A stretch of 64,000 nt of DNA from contig VWZL01001948.1 of NCBI GenBank assembly GCA_013396915.1, positions 32,730-96,729 on the forward strand, read 5' to 3'. This document shows positions 9,951-21,180 of this stretch, one piece after another; position 1 is the stretch's first letter, and every line of letters begins with the position of its first letter. The notes under the pieces are model-generated. The model ran no database searches. It saw only the letters and a list, made by a program, of their open reading frames with translations, and was not told the origin of the DNA. The position numbers and the translations under genes were made by a program. The stretch is from Stercorarius parasiticus. Taxonomy: Eukaryota; Chordata; Aves; Charadriiformes; Stercorariidae.

Positions 9951-12921
9951 GGCTTGGTCCTGCCAGGTGCATGGGAAAACCTGTCTCCACATCAATTCAC
10001 CAACTCCTGGCATGTCCCTTATCTTCCTGATAGCATCACGTGTTCCACACATCTAGTGTATCCCCAGCTGCCATCACCCTGGAAACATCAATGCAGAGCT
10101 GACCATGCAGATAGAGCCCTATAGCTCTATTTACCATCTTTGGACTTTTCTTAATTGATTTTTTGATCAAGAAGACCATGTATCTCCCTACCTGGCTCCC
10201 ACCAGCCATAATCCTGCTAACACTTCACAAAAGCTTGACTGTGCAAACATGGCATGGCTGTTTGCCAAAGCAGAACTCCCAGAACAACTGTGATGCTTTT
10301 GACTCCTTATGAATTCTGGTAAAGCACCATATTCTGTCTTCAGAATACCTAAAGTGGCCCCAGCTTCTTAAACCTAAATGTGAAACACAGCTTCGCCTTT
10401 TAACATTACAGAGCTTGCGCAGAGAAACCTATGTGGAGGCCAGCAACAGAAAATAACGCTAATAGGGTCAAATAAGGCCAGGGGTCTCCACCCTTCTTTC
10501 TCCCAGTGCTTTCTTCCCTGAGGTGAGATATTAAGCAAAGAGAGTAAAGTTTCCTAAAATAAGTGTTGAACTAGGAGGCACCTCCCATGTCTAGGGCACA
10601 GTTGCTAATTACCTAGGAAAATACAGAAAGGGTCAGGAAAACATCAAACCTGCAGCAAGATTCAGGATGGGACTTGTAAGAAACATGAAGGAGTGAGCAA
10701 AGAGCATCACGCCTTCTAGAAATATAGTGACACTGATTTCTCAGAGCTGTGAGGGGAACGACATGAGTTCATGCATAAAAGAGGACAACAGCACAGCCAA
10801 GGGCAGATGGTACAGTACGTGTGGGGTTTGGATGCAAGATGACAATGACTTCAGACATCTACAAGAACTACTGTTGTGCATAGGGGCACACAGGGAAGAA
10901 ATGCTTCCTGTGCCATTTAGCAGCTCCGCAGCTTTCCACCACAGCCGTGACTGTAATTGCCAGTGGATCAAACCAGCTTCAAGGAGCAGCAAGGGCCGGC
11001 TCGACTGTGTTTGCGCCATTGATGCATGCAGCTTTGGGAACACGCTGTATTTTTCCCATTATGACAAATGCCCATAAGGAAACTGGCACCACAAAAAGGT
11101 TGCCCAACCTCAATCAACTTAAAAGGAGAAAGCCAGACACACCTATTCCTTCCTCGGCATTGGAGGCACAAAAGGACTAATGCTAACACACACAAATAAC
11201 AGGTCTGGAGCAACTCTCTCAAATTCCAGTCTGGGATAGTATCAAGATAGGATTTTAATGCTTGCATTTTACAAATCATGTAAATTGTTAAGATGAAGAT
11301 GTTCTCCACCTAAGCCTCCCTTTTTAAACTTTCAGAGAAAACCTTTACATAAAAAATCAATAATTTCATATGAACACACAAGTCATTTGGCAGATCTGGA
11401 AGGGAAAGAAGTTTACCAACATAGTATAAGATTTCATTAAAATGTTGCTATGGTGAATTAAAGTGAAAAGCAAAAGCTTCAACACCATCATGAACCCATA
11501 GTTGGGTTACCAGAATATAGTAAAACTGGGGGTGGTACATTATCAATAGTTTCTCAGCTTTCTAATCTAAACATTTTTCAGGTTAAAAAAAAAAAACCTC
11601 ATCAAAGGTAACCCTCATCACAGTTTCTGTTTTGATGAAGGACCTTTCCCATGCAAAAACATGTGTGCTCAAAAAATTCCTAACCATCTTTTATAATCAG
11701 GAGTGTTAATCAGTTCTGTCCCCTAGCTCTTGTTTTTGGCAGTTTGTATAATGGTCTGGGAGGATCCAGATAACATTTAAGGCTAAACTGAGTCAGCCTG
11801 GAAAAAGATTATATTTATATAATTATAGTATGGTATGGCAAGTGCCATATATTATAACACACTCAGCATTAGACTAACTCTGAAGTCAGCTGCAGTCAGC
11901 TACTGCCACTCTGCTATGTGTAACGCAGTGAGGTCTCTCTTCATCCAGCAACTGACATCATGAAGGCTTTAAGACACGGCTCTTTTCTAGCCTTTGTGTT
12001 TTCACAGCCTGGACACCGACATACCAACCTACTGCCAGACTCTAACACCCACTGTGATGGAAATATTAAAGAACACAGTTTCTTCTTTCAGCTCTCTTCT
12101 CTCACTCCCATGCTGCTGGGGTTTTTGCCACTAGACCTCTTGCTTGCCTCAATCTTGCACATTCCCATCCACCAGGCAATACGAGTGAGTGAAGAGGCAG
12201 CAGAGCTAACTAGCTGGGTATAATACAGGCTGTTTTATCCAGCTCCATCCAGTTCTTGCATTCAAGTTACTTTCTGCAATAAGTTCCTCCAAGTCTTATA
12301 AGTGCAGATGTTAGGGCCACCCAACAGAAATAATGAAATGCTGTCATGACCCTCCCTGTCCAACCAACAAGAAGGTTAAGAGGATGCCTCTGCTCAGCAG
12401 GAATCTGGGAGCAGGGATTTGGCACAGAAGGCTGCTCCCAGGAGTGCCCGGTGAAATGCTGATGTGCCAGGATGAGAGGGAACACATTCCTAATTCTCAG
12501 GTTCCAGCATCTTGTGGGATGGGGCACACTAAAATGAAAGCCCTGCTGGGACAGCAATTTCAGCTCCCCTTTGACTCCATCATTTCACAGGCTAACTTCT
12601 CTTGATTAGAAGGAAACCCAGGTTTCCCCACCCCAGCCAGGAGCAAGGCTGCCTGGAGCCGTGTTGCAGGAAGGCAGGTGAATGTTTGTGACTCTTCTGG
12701 GGGACTGGCAGCAGTTTCACACCAACTGACTGAAAAAAATTGCCTGAAACCGTTCTGAGAAGATCCCATGGGACTGGGGTACTGGGTGGGGACTGCCAGC
12801 TCCTTTCTACTGCCAGGGAAAGGAAACATTGTGCAGGAAACGTGGCTGAGGAAAGAATCCCTAACACTAGCACGGTGTGTGATCTCTCTGTCATTACATT
12901 CTCCTTCCACTAACTACTTTT

Positions 12922-12957
12922 TGTGGTGCTTAGTTGCTGGCCAGGGTTAAACCACAA
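12922..12957 (+). mobile_element. Fragment of the same ERVL-type LTR (3' terminal piece)
   Basis: TGTGGTGCTTAGTTGCTGGC followed by CAGGGTTAAACCACAA corresponds to the last few dozen bases of the ERVL-type LTR described at 3753-4295, in the opposite orientation to that copy. The rest of the LTR is absent or too decayed to recognise. Confidence 0.65.
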
Positions 12958-13787
12958 GAACTTCATCGCCTGTTAAAACTCCCCTTTTCTTGTCCTCATC
13001 ATTCCTTTGGTTTCTCTGCCTTTTCAAACACCCTCCCATCCTCTCCTGTCTTCTTCAGTTTCTTTTTTTAATTCCCACTACAGGTTTATCTCCCCTTTCT
13101 GTTCGTTGCTGGGACCATCACATCTAAAGAGAAGTTGGTCTTCACCACTCTGAAAAAGCCATGCACTGTCTTCCTTGCTCAGAGATAGAAGTCCTACACT
13201 TCCAATGCCCAAGCACAACCTCCTCTTGTCTCTACTGCACTTGCTGCCCTTCAGGAACATAGTCTCCTTCACTTGCTAGACTGGTCTTATGCTATCTCAG
13301 ACTTGGCATAAGAGGAATTTTATGCAAGGATCAGTGGCGACCAGCAGGTACATAACCATTTGCTTTCAAGATTTAGTAAGTGGAAGTGGCAGGGGTAAGA
13401 GCCAGGGCGGGCATTGCTTCTTGCCCTGCTGACTTTCATGTTGAACCCGTCAAAGTTTCGTGTTCTGTATATCTAGCAAGGCTTCCGCATACCAGGGCTA
13501 GATCTTTCCAGTCTGGTATCCAGAGCTCTGCTGCAACTTGTTGTGGCCAGATCAGTTGGCAACAGCTCATCAGAAACACTTTTGGAGTTAGTTAACAGGC
13601 TGTGCTGCAGGGAGATCAGAACAATTCTCTGTCTCATGGTCCCATAGCCCTCTGTGACTCCTTGGATCAGAAGACATTTGTTACCCTGGCCATTCACTTA
13701 TGCCACCCAACAGGGGCCTTGGCATTGGGCTGCTGTGGTCCTTGACATAGAGAGGATGCCCAGAAGGGAAAGCTTTCCTTGGCTTAC

Positions 13788-13928
13788 TTTCCACCAGGCG
13801 TGTGGCGCTGACATGCCATGCCTCGTTCAAGGATAAAGTTACAGTACACCATGGCAAGGTGAATCCTGGCCACTGCTAACTTTGCCAACACGTCGTCCAT
13901 TTCTTTCTTCTCTAAAAATATCATAGTC
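13788..13928 (-). CDS. PPP1R36: PPP1R36 coding exon
   Basis: The acceptor is TTTTAAACAG and the donor is GGAAA|GTAAGCC. The frame reads TMIFLEKKEMDDVLAKLAVA, then RIHLAMVYCNFILERGMACQ and RHTPGGK. This corresponds to the helical AxAY...LLLGLGMA...HH region of mammalian PPP1R36. Entry phase (one base completing TC-G, Ser) and exit phase (two bases, AA) match the flanking exons. Confidence 0.85.
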
Positions 13929-16900
13929 CTGTTTAAAACAAAAAGGGAAAAAAGTTTTCAGGGAAGGTGTTCTGGACAGCGGGGATGCTAGAAAGAGTGA
14001 CTGGTCCTGAGAACCAGGCATGATTTTCAGGCACATAAACCAACACGCTGCCTGACTCCACTGTCAGGGGACCCCTCTACAGCAAGGCTGGGCTCAGATA
14101 CTTCCAGCACAGCTTGGCAATGCCGGTGGGGCTGCAAGGCCTGGGGCTTAGGCCCAGACAGTCTCTCTTGCCCCACACAACTTAAAAGCTGCATGCCCAC
14201 AACCTGTCAGGTTGCCGTCTTTGATCCTGCGTAGCTTATGAACCCTTTTAGCAGCCTGCTTAAAAGTCCTGGAGGTGCATTTAGATATCTGTGGGCGAAG
14301 GCTCTGTCAGCGGGTGGCCTGGAGCGGTGGGTCTGGCTCATTCAGAGACAGCACTTACTTCTCTTCAGAAAGGCACACGAAGCACTTTTGGGACTGCCTC
14401 TAAACAGGAATGGCTAAAACCACAAACCTGTATTTTAAACCAATTCAGATCAAACACGAAGGAAATGCCAAACCAAAGAGCTTTCTGTTTCCTCTGCTTC
14501 CCCTGTAATCCACCCGACTGTCTCCTGGTGCCTGGGAGCGCTGCCGGCCTAAAAGTTACCAGCCTCCTTTCACACTCGGGAGAGTCGGGTTTTTTTATCT
14601 GTCCTATCCCTGATTGCCTCCAGCTCTAAAGCTTCCTACACTACCCACCTTTAATAAATTAGGACAATTACTCAGGGCTTCTCAAAGATAATTGCTCATA
14701 AAATCCAGCAGATTTTCCTCAAAAGACATGAAAGGGTTGGAAGCAGAAACAGACAGAAACTAAGAGGGAAAGAAAATACAGGACAGAAATAATAGCCCTT
14801 GTTCCATTCATGTCTCATCCACCACTGCTGAGTTTTTGTTCTTAGAGTCACATATTTCAGAAGTGAGTACTCCCAAGCTGTCTCCGGTCAGGGGATGCTT
14901 CATCCCCGCTGCTTTGGAAAACTGGTTGGTTGTTTTTGAAGTTAGTTACAAGATCTTCCTGAACCCAGAAGCCAGGAAAGCCTCAGACTTGGATTTACAA
15001 AGAATCAGCACAGCATCAACCAAAGACAAAGTCACAAGAAGACAAATATGTCCATATTCATCCTGACATTCTCTGATAGGAACCCCTTCCAATACTTTCT
15101 TTTCTAAAGAAAGTTTAATGCACAGAAGCAATAACTTCTGAAGCCAGGGAGGTCTTGGACATCTTAGGCACTGGGGATGCTACATGGTCTAGGTTCGAGA
15201 CAGTTGAGGAGGTTTTCAGGCCATCGGGCCTGGCTCCCTGTGGACAAGAGTAGTCCCAATAGATGAGTTAGGCATCTCTCATAGGCAGCCCAAATGGCAG
15301 AAACTCCAAAAAACACCAACTAGGAGCAGGAATAACCAGCACTGTTTTCTGTGTTACTAGGCTATCACACAGGGTCTACAAGAAGAGCAGCCTGAAGACT
15401 GCACAGACATTGGATGTGTCTGTCATATAGGAACATCAGGCTGATAAAGGACTAGGTGGGTCACCAAGCCCAGTCTCCAAATAATGTCTGTCAGATTAAC
15501 TGGGAGCAAATTATAGGTGTCACTAACGAGACACATGAAATGGTACTGGCATGTCTTGCCTCCAGTCTGTTTCTACTTGTGGCACATAGCCAGTACTACA
15601 TCGGCAAGCAAAAAAGGGTATGAAACTAAATTGCATCTTGGAGGAAGGGGGAGGGAGTTTTCTTCCTAAGCAGGCCACTAGCAACAGCCCTGAGCATGGG
15701 ATTTATGTGGCATAGATATAGGAAAACAAATGGCTATGCAATCTTCTTTCACATTCTCTCAAATACATCAGCATATCACAAACCCAAGGATTCTTATCAC
15801 AAGTGTAATTTTGTGTCATTATGATTCTATTATGTAGTCATAAAATCCCTTTCACAAGCTCACAGAGCTACACCTTCAGAAAAAAAGTAGTTTTCTTGCC
15901 TGTCCCCACTACTTCCTAGTGGAAAACCATTCCAGAACTTTACTCCACAGGAGGAAAAAGATAGTCCTTGCTACATTTGATTTGAAATATAGCACATACC
16001 GAGTTTGGAATTAGACCAAGTGGATAACAGAGGAAATAGGAGGTCTTGAACAGGGAAAGAAGATGCAGTGTCAGAAAACTCTTCACACTGTGTTTAATAT
16101 CTCTCTGTTTCTCCAAGTCAGCTAAGACGCTAGAACAATTAAGGATGAACTTTGATATTAAATAGGACCTGAAATTGCCTTTTGTCATTTTACTTTCCTT
16201 CCCTATATTTATACTTCAGTAGATCAATATCCTAACTTCCTGCTCCTGCATGGCGTCTCTTTAAGTTTCTCTGATGTTACGCTGCATGCAGGTAATCCCG
16301 ACAAGCAAGCCACTTCCCTTTCAGGGGAGGTAATGAATGTAAATAAAACAGTACTGTAGAATATCCCTTTGGGAAGCAGAGAGTCAGTATATGTTTCCCA
16401 CCAAAGGGCAGGGGTCGCTTTGGGAGCACTGCATGTCAGAACACACTGAAGTGTCTCTCCTGGAAGGGTTTATCCAGTGCTTGCTTGTAGCCGATACCCA
16501 CTAGCCAGAGTCCCTTGGATACAGGAAGCATAACCCTGTATTGCAATAGGCCCATACTCCTCTTTGTTTCAGTCTGTTTCTGTATTTGCCACACCAATAG
16601 ATGATATGAGCCATTTTGAGATGTCATGGCTGACAGAGTGGTCTCCTTGTTCTCTACCAGCCCAGAGTACCTCAACTGAACCTGCAACCTTTGTGTATGA
16701 AACTACGCTGATGGTGTTCTTTATTTATGAGTTATTCCTTGCACAATGAAAGAAACACCTGTCAATCTATGGATATAGAACAAATCAATTCCTTAAGGCC
16801 ATCAACCCTCCAACAGTCTTTTTTTCAATCCAGATAAATCAGCCCCTTTTTATATCAAGGCTTCATGAACTGTGAAGCAAGTAATTTAAGAAAATGGTCA

Positions 16901-17794
16901 GTCAATTCGCAGAGACTATTATAGACTCCAGAAAATCATTGAAATTTCTTACAATCATAGTTCGTATCTCTGCAATGCTTTCTCCCAAGGCATATAACCC
17001 TCTAATACAGCAACTCCTAAACTATGCCCCTGGCATCACCACTTCCACTCTGCAAGGTAGCAAGTGTGGTCACACACCCTTACTCGGGAACTGCTTTCCT
17101 AGCAGATATTCCTCATGTCGTAACACGTTTCTAGCACCTAAGAGTCGACTGAACCTGCTTTGCAAAGTATTTAGAAATGAAGTCTTAAAGCAATGTGACC
17201 CACAGCACAAATTAACACCCAGCAGACTCAGTTGCAACTATTTGGTGCTCTGTATTGCAAGCAAGAAAAATGACTGGATACAAATGTTATTGCTGGGAAA
17301 TGGCATTAAGAGGTGGTAATTTGATCCAGGGCACTCGCACGATTTAACGTTGGTGGTAGTAATGATTTATTCAAATTGCAGCGTTGCCTTGAGGAGTCAA
17401 ATTATTTGGTGACCCCATTGCAGCAGGACTGGATCCAGCCACCATCTTGAAGGGGAGACTACGGTGATGCCATGCCACGTGAACAGCAGTGCCTGCCGCT
17501 CAGGGCAAGGCTGGGGCAAAGCAGGGTTCGAATCCTCACAGAAAATCTGTCTCTCTACATAGTCAGAGGAGCCTATGTCCAGGAGAGCACAGAGGACAAG
17601 GGGACGGGAGACATAAATGGTGAGACCAAGGGTGTTTTCTCCTTAGCATTCCATATATAGACTGGACCAGTGTAGCAAGCAGTCCTTGCTTCATACGCAG
17701 AATCCCACAGATTCTGACATGAAAGACTGCTCTGTGATTCCAGATTTGCTGGGGCAAACTCTGTGTACCTACATCCCTAAAGACTTGTACTCAC
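13929..17794 (-). other. PPP1R36: PPP1R36 intron
   Basis: About 3.9 kb with no recognisable gene or well-preserved transposable element. Open frames such as those near 14.3-14.6 kb and 16.9-17.3 kb look like chance frames. Confidence 0.55.
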
Positions 17795-17893
17795 GAACTC
17801 AAGGATCTGCGTTTCTTTTCCAGGGCAATCTTTTCAAGGTAAAAAAATAGGTAGAAGAACAGGGCCATGAGGAACTCATCTAGTTTCTTGTTC
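17795..17893 (-). CDS. PPP1R36: PPP1R36 coding exon
   Basis: The acceptor is CATTTAG and the donor is GTTC|GTGAGTAC. The frame reads NKKLDEFLMALFFYLFFYLE and then KIALEKKRRSLS. This matches the conserved F-L-x-x-hydrophobic-YLLLYFD...KKEKR segment of PPP1R36. The hydrophobic-aromatic run is probably an amphipathic or buried helix rather than a membrane span, since the family is not known to be membranous. Phases are 1 in and 2 out, agreeing with both neighbours. Confidence 0.87.
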
Positions 17894-18401
17894 CTAAATG
17901 GAAGGTAGAAAGGTCACTGTGAAGTCTGCAGATTTGCAGATAGAGACATCACCAGAACATTATGAAAAAGAACAAAGCCTCCGCTCAAGGGCCTGCGTTA
18001 TATCAAGTATTAGCTATATGGTTGAGACCTATTTGTAGGAAGCTCTTCACCCCACACTAAGACTTTGAAGACTTTTCGAGAATTATTAACAGAGTCCAAT
18101 AAACACGTTGAAGAGTGGATTGAATGGGATATTACCAGACATACTTCCAAGAAGCATGTTTTCTGCACTGAACATGCTTGAAGAGTGGCACTCACATTCA
18201 AAGGAACAGGGGGACAACTCGGACACCTCTCCTCTTCTGAAAGGACAGTATGGTGAAGGCTCAACAAGGTCTACAGATACATTCCTAAGTCAAAGGAAAT
18301 GCAGCCACTGTACGGCCCTGGTGATGTCAGGGATATGCCTCTGAGATGTAATGCTCCGCCTGCTGCCTCCTCGCTTTTAGCCTATAGAGAAGTAATGCTG
18401 A

Positions 18402-18440
18402 TAATGTAGCAAATAATGTAAAGTAATGCAGCAAATAATG
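18402..18440 (+). repeat. Imperfect 17-bp direct repeat, 22-bp period
   Basis: taatgtagcaaataatg (18402-18418) and taatgcagcaaataatg (18424-18440) differ at one base. The repeat is intronic. Confidence 0.75.
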
Positions 18441-18827
18441 AGCCCTATAGCTCTGACAGGAACTGAGCAGCACATCAAGGCAGCCCAGATTCCTAGTGGT
18501 GTTTAGCATTCCTGGCGCACGCAGTGTTGCAGATGCGTTGGCTAACATGGAATTTAACTTAGAGTAAAATGGATTACAACCTTTGCATATTTAAGCCCAA
18601 GTTCTTGGCTTCCTTTAGGTAACAGAGTGGAAAGCTTTCAAGCAGGTGATAGGATTATTTCCCTGCACATGTTGAGGACAACATGCATTTGGTATTGTTT
18701 CCCACTGAACCTCACAGGTGAGAGATTTTAAACCTCTGATATTTCATATCCCACTTCTCATATACCCTGGTCCATCCACTACCAGCTACACACGCATAAT
18801 TCTTGAAACAAACTCTAAATGGCATAC

Positions 18828-18894
18828 CTTGTAACTGCTGCAAATGACAGCATGTGATGTGACTCATTTGCTTCTTTCAAAAGCAAAGCAGCAT
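18828..18894 (-). CDS. PPP1R36: PPP1R36 67-base coding exon
   Basis: The acceptor is TTTCAG and the donor is ACAAG|GTATGCC. The frame reads AALLLKEANESHHMLSFAAV then TR. It follows VTLDDVKY of the preceding exon, as in mammalian PPP1R36 (VTLDDVKY-VALLxLK). Two bases complete the Tyr codon at its start and two are left at its end. The intron separating it from the preceding exon is only 120 bases. Confidence 0.87.
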
Positions 18895-19014
18895 CTGAAA
18901 ACATACAGAGGAGAAAAACAATATTTCCTCAAAAAATTGCTAGTGTTAGTAGAAATAGCTTTCTAGCTTGTATGGGCGATGCCTTGCTGATACAAAATAC
19001 CAGCAATTACTCAC

Positions 19015-19136
19015 ATTTGACATCATCCAACGTCACATATCCATGTTGTACCCACTTTGACAGCCTATGCAGTTTTACTTCTGTGTCAGTCAGCCTTCTT
19101 TCAGGAAGCATTGCACTGCACTCCTCTTGGAAGATG
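19015..19136 (-). CDS. PPP1R36: PPP1R36 coding exon (VTLDDVKY); 5' boundary uncertain
   Basis: The donor GTCAAAT|GTGAGTAA is clear, and the frame ends LSKWVQHGYVTLDDVK plus the first base of Tyr, a near-exact match to the conserved VTLDDVKY of PPP1R36. The same frame extends upstream through FQEECSAMLPERRLTDTEVK. Two acceptors give the required phase: GCTAG ending at 19137 (used here) and CCTTAAG ending at 19161, which would add 8 residues. I prefer the first because the second leaves a 49-base intron if the candidate exon at 19210-19278 is real. Confidence 0.75.
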
Positions 19137-19209
19137 CTAGCGGTTGACCAATACATAACACTTAAGGATACAGTGTTAATTCCAGTCTGAGAATATTAAG
19201 ACTATCTAC

Positions 19210-19278
19210 CTGGCATGTAGTCTCTTCATTGCACTCAGTTTCAAAGGGACAGGCAGTGAAATGTGTTTGGCAGGTATC
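19210..19278 (-). CDS. PPP1R36: Candidate PPP1R36 69-base exon
   Basis: Between acceptor GTTTGTTCAG and donor GCCAG|GTAGAT the minus strand is open with phases 1 in and 2 out, exactly what the neighbouring exons need. It reads IPAKHISLPVPLKLSAMKRL then HA. The following intron would be 73 bases. The donor is weak and I cannot confirm similarity to mammalian PPP1R36 here, so this may be a chance fit. Confidence 0.4.
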
Positions 19279-19477
19279 CTGAACAAACTTTCAACTATTT
19301 CAACCACAAAACAGGCCAGGGATGTTGAGAGAAATAGGACATTTCAGCTCTAAGGTTGCGTCTGAAGTTGCTCTTTTAGTTGCTAATATAATAAATTGTG
19401 ACTATATTATTTAGATCAAAGAGGTTTTAAGCAATGGATGAAAGTCAGCTATACCATGTTGTGAATTTATAAGAGTA

Positions 19478-19496
19478 TTAATAATAATAATAATAC
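19478..19496 (+). repeat. (ATA)n microsatellite
   Basis: A short run of AAT/ATA trinucleotides directly 5' of the MIR-like relic. Confidence 0.8.
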
Positions 19497-19499
19497 TTT

Positions 19500-19685
19500 A
19501 ATCTTTGAAGTGCCTTACACAGATGAATTAATTACCTCACAATACTCTTTAGGGTAGATGAGAATTATTACCTCGTTGTGAGCGATCTGGAAACAGCAAC
19601 AAAGATGCTGAATGACTTTACCAAAGTTATACCAGGCTAGTGCCTGAGCTAGCATTCAACACCAGGCATGTCTGGCTCTGTTTTT
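19500..19685 (+). mobile_element. Ancient MIR-like SINE relic
   Basis: The order of motifs follows the MIR consensus: 'gtgccttacacagatgaattaattacctcacaatact' (MIR: tatttcatttaatcctcacaa), 'tagggtagatgagaattattacc' (gaggtaggtattattatcccc), 'gatctggaaacag', 'tgactttaccaaag', then 'cctgagctagcattcaacaccaggcatgtctggctct'. It lies in a PPP1R36 intron and is heavily diverged. Confidence 0.65.
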
Positions 19686-19836
19686 ATGTTCAGGCCACTC
19701 ATCCACCCTGTTGAAATGACAGCTGGCTTCCTGTTTCACTTGCTTTGTTCAGGCATGATCTTCAGACAACAGATGAAAATATTCCCACACAAATTATCCT
19801 GTTTCTTTTTGAGCTAGGCTAGTCGAATGGAAATAC

Positions 19837-19917
19837 CTCTTTAATGTCTTGTCACGCATTTCCTGAAAGTGAATTTTTTTTCCTTCCTTAAGTTTTTCCT
19901 CAGCTGCTGGTTCGGAG
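19837..19917 (-). CDS. PPP1R36: PPP1R36 81-base coding exon with KIHF motif
   Basis: The acceptor is TCTACATTTCAG and the donor is AAGAG|GTATTT. The frame reads SEPAAEEKLKEGKKIHFQEM then RDKTLK. The KIHF sequence fits the [K/R][V/I]x[F/W] (RVxF) consensus used by PP1 regulatory subunits to dock on the catalytic subunit. This is a consensus match only. Phases are 1 in (AG-C, Ser) and 2 out. Confidence 0.75.
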
Positions 19918-21115
19918 CTGAAATGTAGAGTATAAGCATGCAGTAGTATGAGTTTAAATTACTAGCAACAGTACAAAGAGGTCAACATCCCATGACACAA
20001 AGGCATATCTATTTTGGCCTCTAAGTGACACTAAGAAAACAACTGGGTTGTGGTGAGGTCAACGTGAGACACTGCTTTCAAGAACACAGAAGCAAAGAGT
20101 AAAGGGATTTCCCTGGGCCCTCCTGCTCTGTCTCCTGCCACCATACACACTGCACCATGAAAACCCTTCAAGCAATCAGTGTGTCAAGTGGCTTTAGGAA
20201 GATTTTAAATGTAAACTACTCCATTCCAGAGCTTTTCTTTGGGATGGTCAAGGGCAGAGACAGGCAGAGGTCACCAGGGAGCTCACACCTCTCCCTGGAG
20301 AGCTGCTGGGCAGAGTCAGCAGCGTTCCCAAGCCCAACGGAGAAGTTGGCTGGAGCTGCTGAGACACAGACCATGAAAGGCACCTGCAGTAGCCGTATGA
20401 CCAGGAGAGAGGTGAGCAGCCTGGCTCCACCGTGACAAAGGCTTGGGAAATGCCTGGCAGGGCAGGAGGCAGCAGCGGGCAGCGTGTGACTGACCCACCG
20501 CTGCCACGCTCCACTGCACTCCCTGCTCTGCACTTGAGAAGAGAGCAAGGGGGATACAGCTTGGGTGTTGGGGTTTTTTTCCCCAATTGTTTAAATGATG
20601 AAGTCTTAATCCACAACTGGCACAGAAATTCAAAGCACAGTTACGTGCACTTTGTCCCCTGCAGAGCTGTGATTTCCCTAAAGGTCTGCAGTCCTCCAGT
20701 GCTCACCATCGCACAGGGTCATACGTAACACGAGCAACAGGGAACATCAGTCTGTGGACCTCCACATATAGACACCTGGGGTGGCATTTGGCCCTCATGT
20801 CCAGCACTGCTGCTCCAGCGCGTGCTGCACATTTCTGACACACGGCAGGACGCGCCACACACTTTTAGCCATCCCTCTGTAGTGAGTTCAGCTTGAAAGC
20901 AGTGCGGAGTAAATGCGTATCTCTGATTCTCTCCATTAACATGATGCTACAGAGCAGCAGTTAAGGAGCTCTGGTCTCAATTGGAAAAAAAAAAAAAAAG
21001 AAGACGATGCAGTTGATGTTTGGGTAAAACAATATTAGACTGATTTTACCTTAGTTGGAACTGCTGTATCAAGGCCTAAACCTGCATAATTTGAAACTAA
21101 ACACCATTCTTTTAC
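19918..21115 (-). other. PPP1R36: PPP1R36 intron
   Basis: About 1.2 kb. The central part (20230-20550) is GC-rich and open in several frames on both strands, as GC-rich DNA often is. I see no supported exon in it. Confidence 0.6.
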
Positions 21116-21180
21116 CTTGCAAATTCAAGAGTGTTCGTATCATCTTTCCAGTACCACACACCTCGAGTTAGTTTTATCCC
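21116..21180 (-). CDS. PPP1R36: PPP1R36 65-base coding exon (GVWYWKDD)
   Basis: The acceptor is GTTTTTTTGCAG and the donor is TTTGCAAG|GTAAAA. The frame reads GIKLTRGVWYWKDDTNTLEF then A. It joins the next exon as LEFAS-SEPAAEEK in phase. The G-x-W-x-W...L-x-F pattern looks like the N-terminal part of PPP1R36, but this assignment rests on position, splice signals and phase more than on remembered sequence. Confidence 0.7.

Larger units (their letters stand above)
9175..13787 (-). other. PPP1R36: PPP1R36 intron
   Basis: About 4.6 kb between the 40-base exon and the exon ending at 13788. It holds a 10-bp tandem triplication (9921-9950), a short LTR scrap (12922-12957) and otherwise no recognisable feature. 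The open frames on both strands around 10.7-11.3 kb and 12.3-12.9 kb overlap each other and resemble no protein I know. Confidence 0.6.

Noticed and set aside
9175..13787. Search of the largest PPP1R36 introns for a nested gene or RNA gene
   Set aside because: I saw no tRNA-like cloverleaf, snoRNA box pattern or convincing coding exon by eye. A covariance-model search (Infernal/Rfam) would be needed to exclude small RNAs.
20216..20633. Several overlapping 92-122 codon frames on both strands
   Set aside because: They lie in a GC-rich part of a PPP1R36 intron with no in-phase splice sites that join the neighbouring exons.
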